Of a stretch of DNA of 64,000 nt, positions 25,857-33,566 are shown in pieces. Both the position numbers and the translations under genes were made by a program. The notes below the pieces were generated by a model, which saw only the letters and a list, made by a program, of their open reading frames with translations, searched no databases and had not been told where the DNA came from. The stretch is taken from assembly GCA_016192905.1 (NCBI GenBank), contig JACPTG010000001.1, positions 483,005-547,004 of the forward strand. Reading direction: 5' to 3'. Each line of letters starts with the position of its first letter. Position 1 is the first letter of the stretch. Source of the stretch: Candidatus Woesearchaeota archaeon (GTDB lineage: Archaea; Nanobdellota; Nanobdellia; Woesearchaeales; UBA10216).

Positions 25857-27151
25857 CTTCCAATGCCCACATAACCAAAGCCGTGGGCCCTCATCTCATC
25901 AGGCTCATAAATGTTCCGCGCGTCAACGATGCTTGGAGAATTCATAAGCGACTTCAACCGGACCCGGTCAAGCTCCCTAAACTCATCCCACTCAGTAACC
26001 ACAACGATGCAATCCGCGGCCTTCGCAGCCTCATAAGGGTTTGAGGCGTACTCAACATTCTTCAGCAGCTTCCTGGCATTATTCATGGCAACCGGGTCAA
26101 AAACCGCGACTTGAACGCCATGCCTCTGCAGCTCGCTGATAATGACAATTGACGGCGCATCGCGCATATCATCAGTCTTCGGCTTGAACGAAAGCCCCCA
26201 GACAGCAACCTTTTTCCCTTTTGGATCACCGAGAACGCCAAGGACTTTTCTCGCCACATAAGCCTTCTGCAACTCATTCATCCTGTCCACTCCATCAAGA
26301 ATTCCTGCAGGGAGGCTCCTGGACTTCAGCATATGAACCAGCGCCTTTACGTCCTTAGGGAAACAGCTGCCACCATAGCCGGCACCTGCCTGCAGAAAGC
26401 GGGGCCCAATCCTGCTGTCCAGGCCAATGCCCTTTGCAACGACCTTAACATCCGCGCCCACAGCCTCGCAAAGCCTTGAAACCTCATTCATAAATGAAAT
26501 CCTTGTGGCCAGCATGGCATTGCTCACATACTTGACAAGCTCAGCAGTGTTTATGTCGGTAACCATTATCGGCCTGCCAGTCCTCTCGATAGGCTTGTAA
26601 ATGTCTATCATAATCTTCTTCGCAGCCTCACTCTCAGCACCTATAATGACGCGGTCAGGCAGCATAAAGTCGTGGACTGCCTCGCCCTCCCTCAAAAATT
26701 CGGGGTTGGAGACAACGTCAAAAGCCAGCTTTGACCTCTGGCTTGCTGCAATAGCCTCCCTGATTTTGGATGATGAGCCAACAGGAACAGTGCTCTTCAC
26801 AACCACAACCTTATAGCTATCCATGGCAGCTCCGATTTCCCGGGCCGCAGCAAGCACATAAGACATGTCGCCCGAGCCATCAGCGGCAGAAGGCGTGTTG
26901 ACAGCAATGAAAATAATGTCAGAATCATGAACAGCCCGCTTCACGTCCACTGTAAACCTGAGGCGGCCCTCGCGCGAATTAAGCTCAACAAGGTCCCTCA
27001 GGCCAGGCTCATAGAAAGGCAAGATGCCCTGATTAAGCTTTTCAATCCTCTCCCTGTCAATATCCATGCAGGTTACCTCATTCCCAAGGTTAGCCAGGCA
27101 GGCACCTGTGACAAGACCCACGTAACCGCAGCCTATGACTGAAATCCTCAT
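25853..27151 (-). CDS. ugd: UDP-glucose 6-dehydrogenase (UDP-glucose/GDP-mannose dehydrogenase family)
   Basis: The 432-residue protein has the NAD-binding motif IGCGYVGLVTGACLA, the substrate segment SNPEFLREGEAVHDF, the central GAGYGGSCFPKDVKAL with catalytic Cys, and a C-terminal domain with WGLSFKPKTDDMRDAPS. The length is normal. It oxidises UDP-glucose to UDP-glucuronate with two NAD molecules. It is the first gene of the three-gene operon and is divergent from the second RHH-nucleotidyltransferase gene, 54 bp away. Confidence 0.94.
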   Translation of the reverse strand: MRISVIGCGYVGLVTGACLANLGNEVTCMDIDRERIEKLNQGILPFYEPGLRDLVELNSREGRLRFTVDVKRAVHDSDIIFIAVNTPSAADGSGDMSYVLAAAREIGAAMDSYKVVVVKSTVPVGSSSKIREAIAASQRSKLAFDVVSNPEFLREGEAVHDFMLPDRVIIGAESEAAKKIMIDIYKPIERTGRPIMVTDINTAELVKYVSNAMLATRISFMNEVSRLCEAVGADVKVVAKGIGLDSRIGPRFLQAGAGYGGSCFPKDVKALVHMLKSRSLPAGILDGVDRMNELQKAYVARKVLGVLGDPKGKKVAVWGLSFKPKTDDMRDAPSIVIISELQRHGVQVAVFDPVAMNNARKLLKNVEYASNPYEAAKAADCIVVVTEWDEFRELDRVRLKSLMNSPSIVDARNIYEPDEMRAHGFGYVGIGR

Positions 27152-27183
27152 GAGGCCGGGATGCCCGAAAGGTATAAATATCT

Positions 27184-27207
27184 TACCTTTATCCTACCTT
27201 ATAGGAT
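27184..27207. promoter_or_regulatory. Operator-like repeats overlapping the second RHH-nucleotidyltransferase start codon
   Basis: TACCTT occurs at 27184-27189 and again at 27195-27200 (11-bp period). The inverted repeat ATCCTA (27191-27196) / TAGGAT (27202-27207) runs into the ATG at 27206. A TATA-like GGTATAAATA lies just upstream. The arrangement parallels the palindrome at 18761-18780 in front of the paralogue, and suggests autoregulation plus control of the divergent ugd operon. Confidence 0.6.
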
Positions 27208-28006
27208 GAAACAGAAGATAAGCATAACAATAGATGAAAAAATACTAAAGGACATAGACAGCCTCATAGACAACCTGCTCATAAGAAACAGGAGCCAGGC
27301 AATAGAATACCTTGTGAAAAGCTCGCTGGGCGGCCACAGGACAGCGGTAATACTGGCAGGAGGGGATGAAAGGGAACTGGAACTGGCTCCCGGAGCATAC
27401 AGCCCCACGGCAAACATGGGAAAGGCGACCGTGGCAGAAAAGGCTGTGGCCAAGCTAAGGGAAAACGGCTTCAAGGAAATACACTACATAGCCAGGCACA
27501 AGATACTAACCCAGGCATTTAACATACTAAAGGACGGAAGCGGCCACGGAGTAAAAATGCATTACATAGAGGAGAAAAGCTCCAGCGGGACAGCCTCAAC
27601 ACTCAGACTGGTCAAGGGCAAGCTGCGGACAGGCTTCCTGGTGGTCTACGGAGACATACTTTTTGACAAGGTCAACATTGAAGAGCTCTGGAGCCAGCAC
27701 GCCAGAAGCAACTCAATAGCCACAATAATGCTCACCACCTCTGCAAAGCCGGAGGAAAAGGGAACTGTGAAAATGGAGGGCAACAAGGTTCTTGAATTCG
27801 TACAGAAACCAAAAAAATCAGACATACACCTCGTATTCTCGCCCATAATCGCCGCATCTGAAGAGCTGCTGGACCATCAGGGAGCCAGCCTTGAGTACGA
27901 CGTATTCCCAAAACTGGCCTCAAAAGGGCTCCTCCAAGGACACGTAAGCTCAGAGAAGGAAATACACCTGCACAGCATTGAGGACCTAAACAGGATTAAA
28001 AAGTGA
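27206..28006 (+). CDS. RHH DNA-binding domain fused to degenerate sugar-phosphate nucleotidyltransferase domain (paralogue 2)
   Basis: The protein is 266 residues from the ATG at 27206; an upstream in-frame ATG would add 15 non-conserved residues. Residues 1-43 form a ribbon-helix-helix domain with strand KISITID and helix NRSQAIEYLVKSS. The nucleotidyltransferase-like domain begins with LAGG at exactly the same residue numbers (50-53) as paralogue 1, so the two share one ancestral fusion. The catalytic loop is again degenerate (DERELEL), but VVYGDILFDKV and VQKPKKSDIH remain. It is divergent from the ugd operon. A regulator that senses an NDP-sugar is the best reading. Its stop codon overlaps the end of the convergent 5S rRNA. 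Confidence 0.83.
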   Translation: MKQKISITIDEKILKDIDSLIDNLLIRNRSQAIEYLVKSSLGGHRTAVILAGGDERELELAPGAYSPTANMGKATVAEKAVAKLRENGFKEIHYIARHKILTQAFNILKDGSGHGVKMHYIEEKSSSGTASTLRLVKGKLRTGFLVVYGDILFDKVNIEELWSQHARSNSIATIMLTTSAKPEEKGTVKMEGNKVLEFVQKPKKSDIHLVFSPIIAASEELLDHQGASLEYDVFPKLASKGLLQGHVSSEKEIHLHSIEDLNRIKK

Positions 28007-28123
28007 TGAACAGCGAACCTGGGTTCCCGCATGAAAATGCAGTACTGCCTGGAACGTGCGCCCGCTTGACTGCTGAGTTCGGAAAGGGATCAGGTATTTC
28101 CGGGCGGCCATGGCCGTTCATCA
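28004..28123 (-). rRNA. rrf: 5S ribosomal RNA
   Basis: The 120-nt minus-strand sequence starts TGATGAACGGC and ends GTTCATCA, giving a perfect 8-bp terminal helix I. Inside are CCGAACTCAGCAGTCAAGC (loop B/helix III) and GGCAGTACTGC (helix V), hallmarks of 5S rRNA. It is not next to 16S or 23S genes here, so it is an orphan copy with its own promoter. The last three bases overlap the stop codon of the convergent gene, and a run of five U follows within one base. Confidence 0.93.
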
Positions 28124-28142
28124 GTTGACGGGAGGAAGGCCT

Positions 28143-28154
28143 GGCTTATAAAGT
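28143..28154 (-). promoter_or_regulatory. TATA box of the 5S rRNA gene
   Basis: CTTTATAAGCC on the minus strand is centred about 25 nt before the 5S 5' end at 28123, the canonical archaeal distance. Confidence 0.65.
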
Positions 28155-28182
28155 TAGCGGAAAGGTGTAATGAAAGGATGCC

Positions 28183-28926
28183 TTACATAAAATTACAGAG
28201 GCGGTCAACACCCAGCCGCACCCCTGCCTCAACCAGCGTGGAGCGCACCATAACCCTCTGGTAGCCAGATAGAATTGGCCTGCCACAATACCTTTCCTCC
28301 TGATAACTCGAAAAAGGGCCCCGCAACTCATTCGGGTATAACTTGTCTGCGTCAAGCCGGACAAGCGGCCTGTTGTGGTACTGCTGGAGCAGGCAGGCCA
28401 CCATGCTGTCCAAAGGCCGCCTGCTTCGCCCAACCGTATTTTTCATGTCATAGCTGATAGCCATTTCAAGCGCAGCGATGATGCCTGAAGTGTCAATAGC
28501 TGAAGATGCGACCAGCAAAGTATTATCCGGAATCTGCAAAAAATCAGAGTGGCAGGCTGAGACTATTACAACCTTCCTGCCAGAAATCCCGCCAACATAG
28601 TGGAAAAAAACGTCCTTATCCAGCCTGACTCCTGATGGAAGCACAAAATAATCCGGCATGCCATGGCCAAAGTAATAAACAACACTCGTATCCCCTACAC
28701 CAGCCCTTGACCCAAGCGCGTCCAGCGAATCCAGAATCTTATCTGCGCAGACCTGGCCGTCAAAAAGAAAACTGCACTCTGAAGGCCTCAAAACCATAAG
28801 CCTGCGGGAAAACGCCTTGCAAAAAGAAGAGCCCTGGATATGCCCATGCCCCCCGAAGGCAAAAACCCTGGTCGCGTTATTCCCAAGCTGCCTGACCCGG
28901 CCACCGGTAAGCTCCTCAAGCGACAT
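28183..28926 (-). CDS. Caspase-like (clan CD) cysteine peptidase-fold protein
   Basis: The 247-residue protein has the catalytic pair pattern of clan CD peptidases. A strand ends in VVYYFGHG, giving His88, and after about 35 residues a second strand KVVIVSACHSDF gives Cys125. This is the His-Gly ... Ala-Cys-His-Ser arrangement of caspase-like, metacaspase and C13 proteins. A following NTLLVASSAID stretch fits the next core strand. It has no signal peptide or membrane segment and no obvious partner domain. It stands alone between the 5S rRNA and a conserved archaeal gene. Whether it is a processing protease or a death effector cannot be told. Confidence 0.65.
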   Translation of the reverse strand: MSLEELTGGRVRQLGNNATRVFAFGGHGHIQGSSFCKAFSRRLMVLRPSECSFLFDGQVCADKILDSLDALGSRAGVGDTSVVYYFGHGMPDYFVLPSGVRLDKDVFFHYVGGISGRKVVIVSACHSDFLQIPDNTLLVASSAIDTSGIIAALEMAISYDMKNTVGRSRRPLDSMVACLLQQYHNRPLVRLDADKLYPNELRGPFSSYQEERYCGRPILSGYQRVMVRSTLVEAGVRLGVDRLCNFM

Positions 28927-29115
28927 ATCGCATCATGAGTTATTCCCCCTAAGCGGGACAAACTGTCCCCTCCACAAATCAGACTCCCGCACAGAGGCAA
29001 TAAGCCGCCCATTACTCCAGTTTACAGACCCTGACCCCACAACTGGGGGAAACTGGAGCAATATAAAAATTTTGAGCCACAACGCTAAAATACAAGCACG
29101 CCCAGCCAAAAGCCC

Positions 29116-29625
29116 ATGTTCATCCGCACCAAGAAAATATACGGCCAAGACTACGCCTACCTGGTAAAGAACACCTGGACAGGAGGCGGGGCAAGGCAGA
29201 AAGTCGCAAAATACCTCGGCAAGGTGCACAGGCCTGAAAAAGTCAGGAACAGGACATTCCAAGAACACATAAGCGGGCAGGGCCCTGAGGACTACTTCAA
29301 CAGCAGGGAATTCAAGGAGATATTAAACGAGCTAATCAAGCTGGAGCTTCACAACCACGGGCTGGATGACCAGTACTATGTCGTGGGAAGCGAATTCAAA
29401 ACCCTGTCTGGAAAAGACATTGTAGTTGCAATGAACACCGGACACTTATGCACTGATACGGTCAAAGTGCTGCATGACTACAAGACAGAAAACGATGACG
29501 GGTTTATGCTTGCCAGCCTTATCACTGCAGCAGGGCTTAATGTTGAGCAGGAAATATTCGTGCTGCTCTTTGAAAAGGCGAAGGCTGAAAGCGCACAGCA
29601 GCCCAAAGGGGAGTTTTATTATTAG
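29116..29625 (+). CDS. Conserved archaeal-type hypothetical protein with IS1634-like N-terminal motif
   Basis: The 169-residue soluble protein starts MFIRTKKIYGQDYAYLVKN and then GGGARQKVAKYLGKVHR. This beta-rich opening resembles the N-terminus of IS1634-type transposases, but the DDE catalytic part is absent and the rest is a different helical domain (about 60-160). It may be a domesticated or independent small domain. A TATA-like AATATAAAAATT lies about 50-60 nt upstream. No function can be assigned. Confidence 0.65.
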   Translation: MFIRTKKIYGQDYAYLVKNTWTGGGARQKVAKYLGKVHRPEKVRNRTFQEHISGQGPEDYFNSREFKEILNELIKLELHNHGLDDQYYVVGSEFKTLSGKDIVVAMNTGHLCTDTVKVLHDYKTENDDGFMLASLITAAGLNVEQEIFVLLFEKAKAESAQQPKGEFYY

Positions 29626-30356
29626 CCTGAAGCATCAAATTCCAACAGATTGTTCCGCAGGGATAAATCCACAATGCTGCTCTTTCCCACATCCAGCAGA
29701 ACATTCCTTGCTATTGAATCAATTAAATCCGGCCGTGAAAGCAGCTTCTCAACTGCCTTTTTTTTAAGCTGCGTTGCCGCTATTTTCCGGCGGCCATACT
29801 GCAATAGTGAGTAAAAATCGCAGGCGTCCTTGTTTTCCTTGTCGGCCTTGTCCCTTTCAAACAGGCATATGGCCTTCAATTCCATCAAAGTATCCATATC
29901 TGCAAGCGGGTAACCATTAACGTTTTTTACGGACACACTCTTTAAGGGGTCCAAATCGTTCCAGCTATGTATTGCTGTGGTTGGCTTATTCGAAAACAAG
30001 TCCAAAAAGACCCTAATCAAATTGTACGGGGGCTCCTTCCTGGACTCAATTATGGAAATGAACTTCCTCTTTTCCCTATGGTAAATTTTTTCGTACCTGA
30101 AGGGCAGGCCATTTTTTTCAAAGCCCAGCCCGAAAATCACCTTTGCAAAGCCCTTCTCGCTGAGAGGATCGAAAAAGAGGTCTATATCCCTTGAGGCAAT
30201 GTAATCCTTACCGAAGGCCTGCCTGTATGCTTCATTTACATAAAAAAAGGCCGCCCATCCGCCAATAATGCAAAAGTTTACCCTTTCCTTCCTGCATGCC
30301 TGACAGATTAAATTGAGTTCGTTAAGTGAAATGTCAGTTTCGGCTGGGTCATACAT
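29622..30356 (-). CDS. AbiEii/MNT-type nucleotidyltransferase, probable toxin
   Basis: This 244-residue protein shows the nucleotidyltransferase motif CIIGGWAAFFY followed by ASRDIDLFFD (Ser-x-Asp-x-Asp metal site), then a helical C-terminal part. This pattern is shared by AbiEii-type toxins and MNT antitoxins. The gene overlaps by 8 nt the upstream gene for an AbiEi-like HTH protein, which is the order of type IV toxin-antitoxin operons (antitoxin first). On that basis it is the toxin. The domain is clear, the toxicity is inference. Confidence 0.75.
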   Translation of the reverse strand: MYDPAETDISLNELNLICQACRKERVNFCIIGGWAAFFYVNEAYRQAFGKDYIASRDIDLFFDPLSEKGFAKVIFGLGFEKNGLPFRYEKIYHREKRKFISIIESRKEPPYNLIRVFLDLFSNKPTTAIHSWNDLDPLKSVSVKNVNGYPLADMDTLMELKAICLFERDKADKENKDACDFYSLLQYGRRKIAATQLKKKAVEKLLSRPDLIDSIARNVLLDVGKSSIVDLSLRNNLLEFDASG

Positions 30357-31008
30357 TTTTCAATTTTTCCCCAATCAGCTTCAGTATTTCCATTCCTGCC
30401 TCCTCCCCGCGGCCGCCATATGACCGCAAGTCTGCACATAACTGCGGCAGGGACACAACGGCCGCCCCCCTGGAATCCCAAACACCTTCAAAGTAACTTT
30501 CATCAACCAAAAAGCACACAATATTTCCATTCCCCTCCGCTGATTGAATGTTCTGGGAGTTAAACACCCTTTGCCACTTCATTAAATCTGTTTTAAGAAT
30601 GTACATATGCGTGTCTGCCGGGGCAACATACGGGTGCATTTGTTCAGTGGCTGAGAAGAGCGTAAAGGCGTATTTTAAACCGTTAGCCCTCGCTGCATTG
30701 GCTATTTTCAGCATTACATACTGAGGCCTTTCAGCGGCAATAAATTCAGCTTTTTCAAGCTCCCTAATTGAGAAAAGGTAGCCCCATGCGCCAGCAAGCC
30801 TTTCAGGCCTGACCATCCTGATTCCCCGAATACCCCTGCCAGCCGCTGCATACTCGCTTCTGATTAACTTCAGGGCCAGTCTCTTGGCCAGGGATGGGGT
30901 TGTATGGCACTTTTTAGCCAATTCTGAGAAAGTCAGGTTTGGCCTGCCTTCCACTGAATTGACAAGCAACACCCTGATTGCCGAGTTAAGCTTTTCCGAG
31001 ATTAACAT
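30349..31008 (-). CDS. AbiEi-like winged-helix antitoxin/regulator
   Basis: The 219-residue protein has an N-terminal winged helix-turn-helix (about residues 8-60: LTFSELAKKCHTTPSLAKRLALKLI) and a C-terminal region containing AAVVSLPQLCADLRSYGGRGEEAGMEIL, seen in AbiEi-type antitoxins and related DNA-binding proteins. It is directly upstream of, and overlaps, the nucleotidyltransferase gene. The promoter region carries a 20-bp direct repeat that could be its operator. It probably represses the operon and counteracts the toxin. Confidence 0.7.
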   Translation of the reverse strand: MLISEKLNSAIRVLLVNSVEGRPNLTFSELAKKCHTTPSLAKRLALKLIRSEYAAAGRGIRGIRMVRPERLAGAWGYLFSIRELEKAEFIAAERPQYVMLKIANAARANGLKYAFTLFSATEQMHPYVAPADTHMYILKTDLMKWQRVFNSQNIQSAEGNGNIVCFLVDESYFEGVWDSRGAAVVSLPQLCADLRSYGGRGEEAGMEILKLIGEKLKNV

Positions 31009-31010
31009 TT

Positions 31011-31046
31011 CACTTTAGTTTATATATTTACACTTTACTATATTTA
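31011..31046. promoter_or_regulatory. Direct-repeat operator upstream of the AbiE-like operon
   Basis: CACTTTA occurs at 31011-31017 and 31031-31037, each followed by TATATTTA-type sequence, giving a 20-bp period immediately before the start codon at 31008. Two full helical turns suit a dimeric HTH regulator such as the AbiEi-like protein. The repeats also contain the AT-rich promoter. Confidence 0.55.
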
Positions 31047-31157
31047 AACTTATGCATACCGACCTGATTAGTGCTATATATATGTTCCAGCGGCTATTTT
31101 ACAGTGGTTAATGCGTTGACTGGGTTATGTCTGCGCTGGTCCGGCTAAATACTGAGC

Positions 31158-31556
31158 TTACCCTGGCTCCAAAAGGCCGCCATATTTGGCCCAGAAAAGG
31201 AGCCCCACCGAAAGCACAAAGAAGGAAAAATAAGCAGAAGTAAAAATCAAGCCGCCTCCGAAGCGATAACCTACTAAAGCCAGCAAAAACGACTCAACCA
31301 ATGCATAAAGGAAACATCCAACGGCAAAAAATGCCGAATAATTGCCCAGCCTATCTTTCCTGTCATGCGCCAGCCGGATGATAGCTATAGACAGCATCAG
31401 AAAAATATAGTAACCCAACAGTGCTGGGATCAACAGCATAGTTGAATATGCGCGAAAAAACCAGCCTGATGAATCCGACCATACAACCCACATCGAAAAA
31501 AGTAGAGGAAGCCCAACAAGCAGGAAAAGGAGCACACGAACTGGCTTGGACACCAT
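31158..31556 (-). CDS. Small four-helix membrane protein
   Basis: The protein is 132 residues from the ATG at 31556; a longer frame would overlap the upstream gene. Four hydrophobic segments are visible (about 6-28, 36-60, 72-92, 98-122). The cytoplasmic loop has RLAHDRKDRLG. No family is recognised. It lies 7 nt downstream of a single-pass membrane protein gene on the same strand, so they are probably cotranscribed. Confidence 0.6.
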   Translation of the reverse strand: MVSKPVRVLLFLLVGLPLLFSMWVVWSDSSGWFFRAYSTMLLIPALLGYYIFLMLSIAIIRLAHDRKDRLGNYSAFFAVGCFLYALVESFLLALVGYRFGGGLIFTSAYFSFFVLSVGLLFWAKYGGLLEPG

Positions 31557-31563
31557 TGTGAAA

Positions 31564-32094
31564 TCAGCCCCCTTCCTCTTCACATGCAGGAAGACTGGAA
31601 GCATTCAATTCCATCACACTTTCACGATTTGAACATACAACCGGCTGGCCCTGAAGGTTGACTATTGGCATAACCCTTATAACCTCAACTCTGCCCACGT
31701 ATTTGGCAAAGAGGTATGACAATCTGGCCCTGCCGTTTACCGGGATTTTTACTGCGATATCCCCATCGTTAATGCCCTCAGTGCCAATTGCCCGCACCTT
31801 GAGCCCTTCAATCTGCTTTAAGCCATCGTTAACAACAGTGATGTTCAGCAAATACTGCTCATCATATTCTGACAGGCACGCCTGAATCCGGCCTGCAAGC
31901 ATTAGAGGCTTCACCCCGGCCTCATGTTTGCATGCATTGCCGGCCTGGCTGGCTGGCGAGACATCCTGGCGGGTTTCCTCAACATAAGTCCGGCTCCAGT
32001 CCGCAACAGAAAAGATGAAGGCTGCCAAGGCTGCTGAAATAATGAGCATAACTGCCACCACGATAAGAATAATCTTCCCTGCCTGGGTAGCCAT
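31564..32094 (-). CDS. Single-pass membrane protein with extracellular domain
   Basis: The 176-residue protein starts MATQAGKIILIVVAVMLIISAALAAFIF, an N-terminal membrane anchor without a clear cleavage site. The remaining 145 residues form a beta-rich domain (LLNITVVNDGLKQIEGLKVRAIG) with four Cys that could pair. The layout resembles archaeal pilin-like or secreted accessory proteins, but a class III signal peptide motif is not obvious. Function unknown. Confidence 0.6.
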   Translation of the reverse strand: MATQAGKIILIVVAVMLIISAALAAFIFSVADWSRTYVEETRQDVSPASQAGNACKHEAGVKPLMLAGRIQACLSEYDEQYLLNITVVNDGLKQIEGLKVRAIGTEGINDGDIAVKIPVNGRARLSYLFAKYVGRVEVIRVMPIVNLQGQPVVCSNRESVMELNASSLPACEEEGG

Positions 32095-32103
32095 CCGAAA
32101 GTT

Positions 32104-33222
32104 TTATGGCCGAAGATATATAAATTTTACCTCAACAACAACCCTTCTGCTCTGCTCATCAATCTCCCGTATTACCTTATGCCCCTCCAGACGGGACTTA
32201 ATCTCTGCCCAGGAATGCTTTTCCCTCGCCTTTGCGAGCTCCTCAAGGATTTTAATGACAACAGAATAGTTGTTGTAAATAGCCTCTGCCTTGGCGGTGT
32301 TCTCAGCCGCAGACGCCTCTGTCTCAGCAATCATCTTTTCCTGCTCGGCAATTATCCGCTGAATATCGGCCACCCTGCGGTCGTGGGCTGTCGGAGGGCG
32401 GAACTCATGAGAATAGTAATAATCAATAGCCTCGCTGAAAGAGCCGAAGTTCCGGGGCTGCAACGACGAGTATATCTGAAGCGGAAAAGGAACGGCAGTA
32501 ACAGCGGCTGGGCCGTCGTACAGAATGCATGGCGCCTTTTTCCTGCCGAGCAAATCCCTGAGGGCAGCAACTATCCTGGCCTGGTCCTCCAATCCGACTG
32601 ACGAAGGCGCGGCAGACTTATCAACTGAAGCAGCCAAGCATAACTCCTCAGCATAGACTCCTCCCAAGCCAAGGTCCATTGCCAACGCCTTCACAACAGA
32701 ATCCTTGTTTGTAACCGAAAACAGGGTGGCAAGATGCTTCGCGTCGAGGCTGTAGAAGTTAATTTCCTTTTCAGGGTATGAGTATTTGTTACCAGGCGAC
32801 ACATTCCTAGTGCTCCAAACCTGCCTTTCAGCCACTGCAATGATGGCCTCATTTTCGCAGAGGACAATGTTCCCCTTGCTGAACAGTTCCACCACAAGGG
32901 AGCATTGCCTGCTGAAAGAGAGTTCAAGAATCCTCTCGCTTCCGAACTGCCTTACCCCAGAAAGGCGGGCATTATCCAAATACTTCCTTAACTGCTGGCA
33001 GAAACCAGGCGGGCTTTCAGGGAAGTCAAGACTGGCTGAAGTTATATAGGCAGCCCTCGGGGCCTGAAGCCTCACTTTTACCTTGCCCACAGAGGCAAGA
33101 TGTAGCTGCAGTACGATGTCTTTGGCATCCAACTGGTAAATCTTGTCAATTCTGGCTCCTAGAAGGCCCTGCAGCTCATCTGCCAAGACACCCACTTCCA
33201 GGCTGGAAAGCTCTGTTTTCAT
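32104..33222 (-). CDS. Short NFACT (Rqc2/RqcH-type) protein lacking the C-terminal NFACT-R domain
   Basis: The 372-residue protein starts with the NFACT-N domain signature (SSLEVGVLADELQGLLGARIDKIYQ; PPGFCQQLRKYLDNARLSGVRQ) and ends with a helical coiled-coil region (about 280-345) and a short basic tail REIDEQSRRVVVEVKFIYLRP. Family members recognise stalled 60S/50S subunits with peptidyl-tRNA and normally have about 550-680 residues. The downstream NFACT-R (DUF814) domain is missing, and no such gene follows. Either the protein is naturally short, or the other part is encoded elsewhere. The N-terminal assignment is firm. Confidence 0.82.
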   Translation of the reverse strand: MKTELSSLEVGVLADELQGLLGARIDKIYQLDAKDIVLQLHLASVGKVKVRLQAPRAAYITSASLDFPESPPGFCQQLRKYLDNARLSGVRQFGSERILELSFSRQCSLVVELFSKGNIVLCENEAIIAVAERQVWSTRNVSPGNKYSYPEKEINFYSLDAKHLATLFSVTNKDSVVKALAMDLGLGGVYAEELCLAASVDKSAAPSSVGLEDQARIVAALRDLLGRKKAPCILYDGPAAVTAVPFPLQIYSSLQPRNFGSFSEAIDYYYSHEFRPPTAHDRRVADIQRIIAEQEKMIAETEASAAENTAKAEAIYNNYSVVIKILEELAKAREKHSWAEIKSRLEGHKVIREIDEQSRRVVVEVKFIYLRP

Positions 33223-33389
33223 ACGCCGCTTCCAGCAGTTCGCCTATATAAGGCTTTTCAGGGAGGCTCACTATTATGGTCATGGTGCCTAAAAGAAGGC
33301 TCACTTTTCACTCTTGAGACTTCTTTACAGCTCATCTGGCAGGCTTTGGACTAGCCCTGATTCAGAGGCTTTATGGCCATTAAAACCGG

Positions 33390-33500
33390 GCACTTAAAAC
33401 TAAAAAGTAGCAGGCTGTTCCTACCTTTGTTTGGCAGCCCCTTTCGGGGGACTCGAGGCGTGTACTGTCTTACTTCGTGCACTACAGGCAAAGAAATCAG
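33390..33500 (+). repeat. Structured repeat element, copy 1
   Basis: This intergenic stretch shares a near-identical 5' block (CTAAAAAGTAGCAGGCTGT) and a conserved layout (TTTGG, a CCCC-TTTC-GGGG hairpin, CTTCGTG(C/T)ACT near the end) with 44748-44856. An AT-rich TTAAAACT lies before it, so it may be transcribed as an RNA or 5' leader. It ends 66 bp before the gene at 33567. The rest of 33223-33389 holds nothing I can identify. Confidence 0.6.
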
Positions 33501-33527
33501 GCTTGCAACGGGCATGCCTAAGAAAAC

Positions 33528-33536
33528 TATTTATAT
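33528..33536 (+). promoter_or_regulatory. TATA box upstream of the gene at 33567
   Basis: ACTATTTATATCG lies 30-40 nt before the ATG at 33567, close to the expected position for a short-leader transcript. Confidence 0.45.
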
Positions 33537-33566
33537 CGGCTTTCCGGAAAGATTCCGGTTGGGATT

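Noticed and set aside
29116-29625. Transposase
   Set aside because: Only the N-terminal beta motif resembles IS1634 proteins; catalytic acidic residues and inverted repeats are missing.
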